Assembly: GCA_002402575.1 (NCBI GenBank)
Contig: DHGD01000068.1
Location: 10,566 to 22,730, forward strand
DNA length: 12,165 bases
From: Syntrophomonas sp. UBA4807
GTDB taxonomy: Bacteria > Bacillota > Syntrophomonadia > Syntrophomonadales > Syntrophomonadaceae
Direction: 5' to 3'
Under the pieces are notes generated by a model. That model was not told the DNA's origin. It worked only from the letters and a program-made list of their open reading frames with translations, and did no database searches. Shown here piece by piece: positions 8,566 to 12,165 of this stretch; positions within the stretch are counted from its first letter, which is position 1; every line of letters starts with the position of its first letter. The translations under genes and the position numbers were made by a program.

Positions 8566-9510
8566 TTATTCTTCCTCCCTGTTTGATAGAACCACTATCT
8601 TTCTGGCTACCCGCAGTTTGGCGCTGCGAGCCCGGGGGTTGACCTCCAATTCTGCCTCTCCCGGTGTTATGCCCTTCCTGGTTACAATTTCCAGGCTGGG
8701 CTGGTAATAACAATTACATACTGGCTGCCGCGGGGGGCAGATACAGGTCCTGGCCTGCTCCGCAAAAAATTTCTTAACTATGCGGTCTTCCAGCGAATGA
8801 AAGCTGATGACACATAATCTGCCTCCTGGCTTCAATGCCTCTACTGCTTTGGGGAGGCATTCTTCCAAGGCCTCCAGTTCCCGGTTCACCGCGATACGCA
8901 GAGCCTGGAAGGTCCTGCGGGCGGGGTGTTTATCCCGCCGGGAGCGAGCTGGAACAGCCTGTTTGATGATATCAGTCAGCTGCAAAGTTGTCTCAATGGC
9001 TTGTTTCTCCCGGTACTTGCAAATGGCCCTGGCTATCTGTCGGGCAAATTTCTCCTCACCGTAAGTAAAAATAATCCGGCTCAGCTCCTGCTCTGATAGC
9101 TGGTTGACCAGGTCTGCAGCCTTCACCGGTTGGTTCCGGTTCATTCTCATGTCCAGGAGAGCGTCTTCGTGATAACTGAACCCCCGCTGCGGCTCATCGA
9201 TCTGAAATGAAGAAACCCCCAGATCTATTAAAATTCCTTCAGCCTGCCCTTCTTCCCCAGGAGCGAGGAAGCGGTCCAAATCCTTAAAATCTCCATTAAC
9301 CAGGCGCAAATTGGGATGGGATAGAGTAGCGGCCGTCTGGCGCAATACCTCGCCATCTTTATCAATGGCCAATATTTTGGCTTCGTCAGACAGGTGCGGC
9401 AGTAATTGCCGCAGGTGTCCGCCACCGCCTAAAGTACAATCGATATAAAACCCTCGTGGGTCACCCAGCCAGTGATGAATGACCTCATCCCGCAAAACCG
9501 GTATATGCAC
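8566..9510 (-). CDS. rsmH: RsmH (MraW), 16S rRNA (cytosine1402-N4)-methyltransferase
   Basis: RsmH uses S-adenosylmethionine to methylate N4 of C1402 in 16S rRNA at the decoding site. The protein starts near HIPVLRDEV and shows the SAM-binding loop DCTLGGGGH, then AIDKDGEVL, GILIDLGVSSFQID, the LLDMRMN stretch, HPARRTFQALRIAVN and CVISFHSLEDRIVKKFF, all typical of the family. A four-cysteine cluster, TCICPPRQPVCNC, lies near the C-terminus. Two GTG codons compete for the start. The upstream one (9517-9519) overlaps the AGGAG at 9519-9523, while the GTG at 9508-9510 stands eight bases after it, so I choose 9510 and 314 residues; the alternative adds three residues. The mraZ stop codon lies within the same ribosome binding site, so the two genes are probably coupled in translation. 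Confidence 0.96.
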   Translation of the reverse strand: MHIPVLRDEVIHHWLGDPRGFYIDCTLGGGGHLRQLLPHLSDEAKILAIDKDGEVLRQTAATLSHPNLRLVNGDFKDLDRFLAPGEEGQAEGILIDLGVSSFQIDEPQRGFSYHEDALLDMRMNRNQPVKAADLVNQLSEQELSRIIFTYGEEKFARQIARAICKYREKQAIETTLQLTDIIKQAVPARSRRDKHPARRTFQALRIAVNRELEALEECLPKAVEALKPGGRLCVISFHSLEDRIVKKFFAEQARTCICPPRQPVCNCYYQPSLEIVTRKGITPGEAELEVNPRARSAKLRVARKIVVLSNREEE

Positions 9511-9518
9511 GCTTGTCA

Positions 9519-9523
9519 CTCCT
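9519..9523 (-). promoter_or_regulatory. rsmH ribosome binding site overlapping the mraZ stop codon
   Basis: AGGAG on the minus strand shares two bases with the TAG stop of mraZ (9522-9524) and its last G is the first base of an upstream GTG (9517-9519). The spacing of eight bases to the GTG at 9508-9510 decides the rsmH start. A ribosome finishing mraZ would sit on the rsmH initiation region, so coupled translation is likely. Confidence 0.7.
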
Positions 9524-9944
9524 ATATGCCCAGGCCGTCAGCAATTTTTGCCACGGTGCTGGCGGTTGCCTGATTATAGCGTGCCCAGTTTTGCTCCGAC
9601 CAAATTTCAACCCGGCTGCCTACCCCGACAATCAGGAAATCCTTATCTATAGCCGCATATTCCCGCAAGTGGGCAGGCAATACCGTCCGGCCATTTTTAT
9701 CAGTCTCCAGTTCTGCCGCACCGGAAAAGAAAAAACGTTCAAAGGAGCGGACGTCCCCGCTGGTGAAAGGTAATTCGCGCAGCTTGTTAGCCAGGCGCTG
9801 CCATTCATCCATAGAATAGATGAATATACAGTTGTCCAACCCTTGGGTACATACAAAGGCTTCGCCGAGTTCGTCTCTGAACTTGGCGGGGATGGTTATT
9901 CTGCCTTTACTATCCAGTGAATGCTGGTACTGCCCCAAAAACAT
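9522..9944 (-). CDS. mraZ: MraZ, transcriptional regulator of the dcw cluster
   Basis: MraZ is a small DNA-binding protein of the AbrB-like fold that controls the operon it heads. In E. coli it represses its own promoter; in some Mollicutes it acts as an activator. This 140-residue copy has normal length and two tandem MraZ domains, each with the conserved motif: DSKGRITIPA at 11-20 and DKNGRTVLPA at 82-91. The start is ATG (9942-9944), with AGGGG eight bases upstream. It is the first gene of the cluster and lies about 40 bases downstream of three AAGTGGT repeats that look like its binding site. Autoregulation is therefore inferred from family knowledge plus that site. Its TAG stop (9522-9524) overlaps the Shine-Dalgarno sequence of rsmH. 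Identification is secure. Confidence 0.97.
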   Translation of the reverse strand: MFLGQYQHSLDSKGRITIPAKFRDELGEAFVCTQGLDNCIFIYSMDEWQRLANKLRELPFTSGDVRSFERFFFSGAAELETDKNGRTVLPAHLREYAAIDKDFLIVGVGSRVEIWSEQNWARYNQATASTVAKIADGLGI

Positions 9945-9983
9945 CCTGTTCGCCCCTAAGTTTGTTATCGGATGGGATACTAA

Positions 9984-10010
9984 ACCACTTTAGACCACTT
10001 CATACCACTT
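9984..10010 (-). promoter_or_regulatory. MraZ operator: three AAGTGGT direct repeats at 10-bp period
   Basis: On the minus strand the heptamer AAGTGGT occurs three times without mismatch (10004-10010, 9994-10000, 9984-9990), each followed by a variable three-base spacer, so the copies fall on one face of the helix. MraZ is known to bind short GTG/TGGG-type direct repeats of about 10-bp period just upstream of mraZ; in Mollicutes the core is AAAGTG. Core, period, copy number and place about 40 bases before the mraZ start all fit. The repeats overlap or follow the likely promoter, consistent with autoregulation. Confidence 0.85.
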
Positions 10011-10027
10011 TTCTATTCTAGGTTGAA
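9999..10027 (-). promoter_or_regulatory. Candidate promoter of the mraZ-led operon (weak)
   Basis: No textbook promoter is visible. Two weak options exist on the minus strand. One is TTCAAC (10022-10027), 17 bases, TATGAA (9999-10004), which would place the -10 inside the operator. The other is a good -10, TAGAAT (10015-10020), with no recognisable -35. Either would put transcription start in or next to the AAGTGGT repeats. The position is inferred mainly from the operator and the mraZ start. Confidence 0.3.
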
Positions 10028-10118
10028 AAATCGTTCCCCTTCTTTGTGAATATTGGAACAATCAGCAGTTTGTGTCGGGTTAATAGGGTAAAACTAGAAA
10101 CGGCGCAGTATTAAAGGG

Positions 10119-10165
10119 TTTTTGTTGCTTTAGGGCTGCCTGCTAGCGCAAATTTTCAACAAAAA
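10119..10165. repeat. Spaced 9-bp inverted repeat
   Basis: TTTTTGTTG (10119-10127) and CAACAAAAA (10157-10165) are exact inverted copies separated by 29 bases. The arms are AT-rich and the loop is long, so this could be a weak RNA structure, a protein-binding site or chance. It lies about 110 bases upstream of the MraZ operator. No function is assigned. Confidence 0.3.
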
Positions 10166-10187
10166 ATCTTACTATGGGCGCATAGTT

Positions 10188-10212
10188 AACCAGGACTATC
10201 TTCCTGGTTTTT
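10188..10212 (+). terminator. Terminator-like hairpin on the plus strand
   Basis: AACCAGGA (10188-10195) and TCCTGGTT (10202-10209) form a perfect 8-bp stem with a 6-base loop, and the plus strand runs on with T to 10212 (five T in a row from 10208). This is the form of an intrinsic terminator for rightward transcription, but no plus-strand gene lies before it in the window. It may block antisense transcripts leaving the operon region, end an unseen small RNA, or be a remnant. Confidence 0.4.
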
Positions 10213-10680
10213 CATGATTCTTACGATTCTAAAGCCTGGTACAGGGATTGTCGAGCTTGGGTTATTTCGGCGATAGAAACTTTGCAGGTCCTGATTTTTG
10301 TCCTATATCGAAGCCGCCAGCTTTGTTTCGACATGATTGCAGAACAGCCAAGAAGACTTGATTGAATCCGGCCGCATCAGCATTGTTTTATTTCAGAAGG
10401 CCTTATTCGGTTACGGCCAGCTGGTTTAAATATGTTGGGCTGTGGCGGTTTAGCATGCTTAGGCGCCTTGATTATCCGTAATCCGCAATTTTATCCGTCA
10501 ACTGGCGCCAACTGTCAAGTATTGGCGTCAGTATGTCAGTAAGAATCCCGCTGCGCGGATAGCGGCCTGTTATCCTCTCTGCGCCGCAGTATTTTCGATT
10601 CGCTGCCACAAGCGTTTCGTTGCGGCGATTACTCCTGGAGGCGGGGGAAAGTATTGCGGGTCCATAACTTCCCCGCTTGA

Positions 10681-10780
10681 AATCGAGTAGGATGATGCTG
10701 CAGTAGCTTGCTGCAGCATCATCCCTTTCACAGAACCGTACTAACGGCCGCTGGTTAGGTGATAGGGTTTCTTTCAACCC
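10681..10780 (-). mobile_element. Probable 3' remnant of a bacterial group II intron (domains V-VI)
   Basis: On the minus strand GTACGGTTCTGTGA (from 10742 down) is followed by a 14-bp hairpin (10690-10724) and then CCTACTCGA. This order strongly resembles the tails of bacterial group II introns, where the 3' strand of domain V ends in ACGGTTC, domain VI is the hairpin, and the intron ends shortly after. Upstream, GGCCGT (10744-10749) pairs with ACGGTT (10734-10739) around a 4-base loop. A complete domain V has about 34 bases with a bulge and distal stem, so this one seems to have lost its centre. A small hairpin GGGTT/AACCC lies at 10765-10780. No reverse transcriptase/maturase gene is present, so any intron here is dead. 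The call rests on remembered motifs, not on a covariance search. Confidence 0.5.
10690..10724. repeat. Perfect 14-bp inverted repeat (domain VI-like hairpin)
   Basis: GGATGATGCTGCAG (10690-10703) and CTGCAGCATCATCC (10711-10724) are exact inverted copies with a 7-base loop. Neither strand continues into a T-run, so it is not a normal intrinsic terminator. In the minus-strand reading it takes the place of domain VI in the intron-like element. Confidence 0.9.
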
Positions 10781-10804
10781 CTCGCCTCAGCTGACATGCT
10801 GGTC

Positions 10805-10841
10805 AAACACAAAGACAGCAGAGGCTTACGCCCCCGCTGCC
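10805..10841 (-). terminator. Intrinsic terminator of the SLH protein gene
   Basis: On the minus strand GGCAGCGGGGGC (10830-10841), loop GTAA, and GCCTCTGCTGTC (10814-10825) pair along all 12 positions, with three G-U wobbles, followed by TTTGTGTTT. On the plus strand those wobbles become A-C mismatches, so the minus-strand RNA is the one that folds well. It begins about 50 bases after the stop codon of the SLH gene and separates that gene from the dcw operon. Confidence 0.75.
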
Positions 10842-10893
10842 TTTTTCATTTCAGTCTGCGTTCTCGGCTTGTTTCCCCGCTATTTTTTCAAGA

Positions 10894-12165
10894 TTACAGG
10901 AATTTGACGATGAGCACCGCTGCCTCGGCCCGGGTCATGTTGTTTTGAGGCCGGAAGCTGCCGTCGGGATAGCCGGTGAAAAACCCGCCGCTTACCGCGG
11001 CCGCCACGCCGGATTGGGCCCAGGGAGAGATCTGCGCGCTGTCGGTAAAGCTCACTTTGCCGTCGCTGCTTTCCGCCCGGGCGGCCCGGGTTATGATCAA
11101 GGCGGCCTGCTCCCGCGTCACCGGATCATCGGGGCCGAAGCTGTTTTCGTCATAACCGTTGATGATGCCGTGAGCGGCGGCTGTGGCTATGCTGTCCTTA
11201 GCCCAGTGGGAAGCGGTATCGGCAAATACTTCGCCGCCGCTTTCCAGCTTCAGGGCTTTGACCAGCATGACGGTGAATTCGGCCCGGCTTATCGTCCGGT
11301 CAGGCCGGAAGCTTCCGTCCTGGTAACCGGATACGATGCCGGCTTCCATCAGTTTCATCACGCTGTCCTTGGCCCAGTGGCCGGTCAGATCAGCCGGTAT
11401 GGAAAGGGACGGCTGCGCCGGTGTCGCCGGCTGAACGGTTTTGGGAACGGCCAGTACCGCAAATTTGGTAAAATGGCTTACGTCTCCGCTCACCTTTCCG
11501 CTGGCCAGGTTCACCTGAATGTTGTCCAGGGGCACCCATTGGCAGCTTTCTTCATCATAATAGCAAATGCGGATATCGAATTTTTCCGGGTCGGTCTGGG
11601 AGGTGTCGAAAGACAGGGTGATGGTCACCGGCCGGGAGAAATTGCCAGAGGCATCTTTGACGATGTCCACCACTTTGCTTATAAGCTGGCTGTTTTCCGG
11701 CAGGGACAGTCCGGCGCTCTGGCTGACCTCCCGCACCCGTACCCGGATATCGTCTTCCACCGCTCCGGCGGGGAAGGTAAGAGTAACGCCATTCGCACGG
11801 ATGGTGCCGCCCCCGCCGCTTACCAGAGTTCCTGACGGGGTGGGCAGCAGGCCTCCTCCTCCTCCGCCTCCGCCGCCTCCGCCGGAAGTATTTTTAAATA
11901 TAACCTGAACATTTTCAGTTCCGCTCAGGCTGCTGATGGTAAAGATTAATTTATTGGCGGAAAGGGTGCCATTGCTGGTACCGCTCCATGCAAGAACGGT
12001 TTTTCCGGAATCGGGTGCGGCAGTGAAGACCAGTTCGCTCCCGGCCGCCACGGAGGCTCCGCTGCTGATGAACTGACCGTCGGCGGTGGCGCTGATACTG
12101 CCCCCGCTGCCGGCTGAAAAGTAAACCAGGTATTCCACCGGAAGCGGCTCATCAGGTATTTGCTC
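10894..12165 (-). CDS. SLH-domain cell surface protein (partial, N-terminus off window)
   Basis: The frame is open from the right edge to a TAA at 10894-10896, giving 423 C-terminal residues; a GTG at 12136-12138 is internal, since the frame continues upstream without a stop. In visible-residue numbering: a module at about 12-92 (YLVYFSAG, FTAAPDSGKTVLAW) resembling InlB B-repeat-like modules; a run of 11 glycines; a beta-rich segment from about 110 with TFPAGAVEDD ending at HFTKFAVLAV near 238, resembling ZU5-like regions of bacterial surface proteins; a Pro/Ala/Thr linker; and three SLH domains (about 257-307, 314-364, 375-423), each with a W-A core and a TRAE-like motif (SRAE, TREQ, TRAE). 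SLH triplets hold proteins to pyruvylated wall polysaccharide, so it is probably exported and wall-bound. Its own function is unknown. It is on the same strand as the dcw genes but separated by a terminator. Confidence 0.9.
   Translation of the reverse strand, partial: EQIPDEPLPVEYLVYFSAGSGGSISATADGQFISSGASVAAGSELVFTAAPDSGKTVLAWSGTSNGTLSANKLIFTISSLSGTENVQVIFKNTSGGGGGGGGGGGLLPTPSGTLVSGGGGTIRANGVTLTFPAGAVEDDIRVRVREVSQSAGLSLPENSQLISKVVDIVKDASGNFSRPVTITLSFDTSQTDPEKFDIRICYYDEESCQWVPLDNIQVNLASGKVSGDVSHFTKFAVLAVPKTVQPATPAQPSLSIPADLTGHWAKDSVMKLMEAGIVSGYQDGSFRPDRTISRAEFTVMLVKALKLESGGEVFADTASHWAKDSIATAAAHGIINGYDENSFGPDDPVTREQAALIITRAARAESSDGKVSFTDSAQISPWAQSGVAAAVSGGFFTGYPDGSFRPQNNMTRAEAAVLIVKFL
11851..11883 (-). 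repeat. GGN trinucleotide tract coding for 11 glycines
   Basis: Eleven consecutive codons are GGC or GGA only, including four GGA in a row, inside the SLH gene between its InlB-like and ZU5-like modules. The run makes a flexible linker. Such triplet tracts can change length by slippage without breaking the frame, but one sequence cannot show whether this one varies. Confidence 0.9.

Larger units (their letters stand above)
10028..10680. other. Gene-free intergenic stretch upstream of the dcw operon
   Basis: I see no credible gene here. The only open frame of note, on the minus strand from 10777 to 10472 (101 codons), begins inside the intron-like element, has no family motif and no convincing ribosome binding site. 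Visible structures are a spaced inverted repeat (10119-10165), a short ACTATG/CATAGT hairpin (10171-10186), a terminator-like hairpin (10188-10212), an 8-base direct repeat TTATCCGT at 10472 and 10491, and an imperfect hairpin with arms at 10641-10652 and 10667-10676. The stretch may be decayed sequence between two unrelated transcription units. Confidence 0.6.

Noticed and set aside
8564..8713. N-terminal extension of FtsL by 50 residues
   Set aside because: It overlaps the end of rsmH in another frame and translates to a Gln/Gly-rich stretch. The ATG at 8561-8563 has a proper Shine-Dalgarno sequence.
9984..10010. CRISPR-like short repeat array
   Set aside because: The repeat unit is only 7 bases with 3-base spacers, far too short for CRISPR; it fits an MraZ operator.
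10488..10518. Possible minus-strand promoter, TTGACA (10513-10518) with TAAAAT (10488-10493)
   Set aside because: The hexamers are good but the spacer is 19 bases, longer than the usual 16-18, and the site is about 540 bases from mraZ with no gene directly downstream. A minor distal promoter remains possible.
10690..10724. Perfect hairpin as an intrinsic terminator
   Set aside because: Neither strand follows it with a T-run, and a better terminator for the SLH gene stands at 10805-10841.
10472..10777. 101-codon minus-strand open frame in the intergenic region
   Set aside because: It begins inside the intron-like element, reads through its hairpin, shows no recognisable motif and has no convincing ribosome binding site. 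It looks like a chance frame.
10945..11835. Plus-strand open frame of 296 codons
   Set aside because: It is antisense to the SLH gene, whose three SLH domains are unmistakable. The frame stays open because of GC-rich codon bias.

Overview
The window is almost entirely one minus-strand division and cell wall (dcw) cluster. Read in the direction of transcription, from high to low coordinates, the order is mraZ, rsmH, ftsL, a class B penicillin-binding protein gene (ftsI/pbpB/spoVD family), murE, mraY, murD, ftsW/spoVE and murG. murG runs off the left edge. Gaps between genes are 2 to about 50 bases, and one stop codon lies inside the next Shine-Dalgarno sequence, so this looks like a single operon. 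Upstream lies a gene-free stretch of about 950 bases, then the C-terminal part of a large S-layer homology (SLH) surface protein that enters from the right edge.

The organism is probably a Gram-positive-type Firmicute (Bacillota), most likely from the Clostridia. The evidence is the dcw gene order, two PASTA domains on the PBP, a MurE with the DNPR motif of the meso-diaminopimelate-adding enzyme, strong AGGAGG-type ribosome binding sites, frequent GTG and TTG starts, and a protein with three SLH domains. Genus cannot be fixed from the sequence alone.

The genes work together as follows. MurD and MurE build the UDP-MurNAc peptide. MraY moves it to undecaprenyl phosphate (lipid I), and MurG adds GlcNAc (lipid II). 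FtsW/SpoVE polymerises glycan and the PBP cross-links it, with FtsL as their divisome or spore-septum partner. RsmH methylates 16S rRNA, and MraZ is the cluster's own transcriptional regulator. Three copies of AAGTGGT spaced exactly 10 bp apart upstream of mraZ form a very likely MraZ operator. murF, normally found between murE and mraY, is absent here.

The gene-free region holds the operator and candidate promoter, a plus-strand terminator-like hairpin, a spaced inverted repeat, what looks like the decayed 3' end (domains V and VI) of a bacterial group II intron, and the terminator of the SLH gene. I found no clear sign of a previously undescribed system. The points most worth a second look are the missing murF, the operator, the intron remnant and the surface protein's variable-looking glycine tract.
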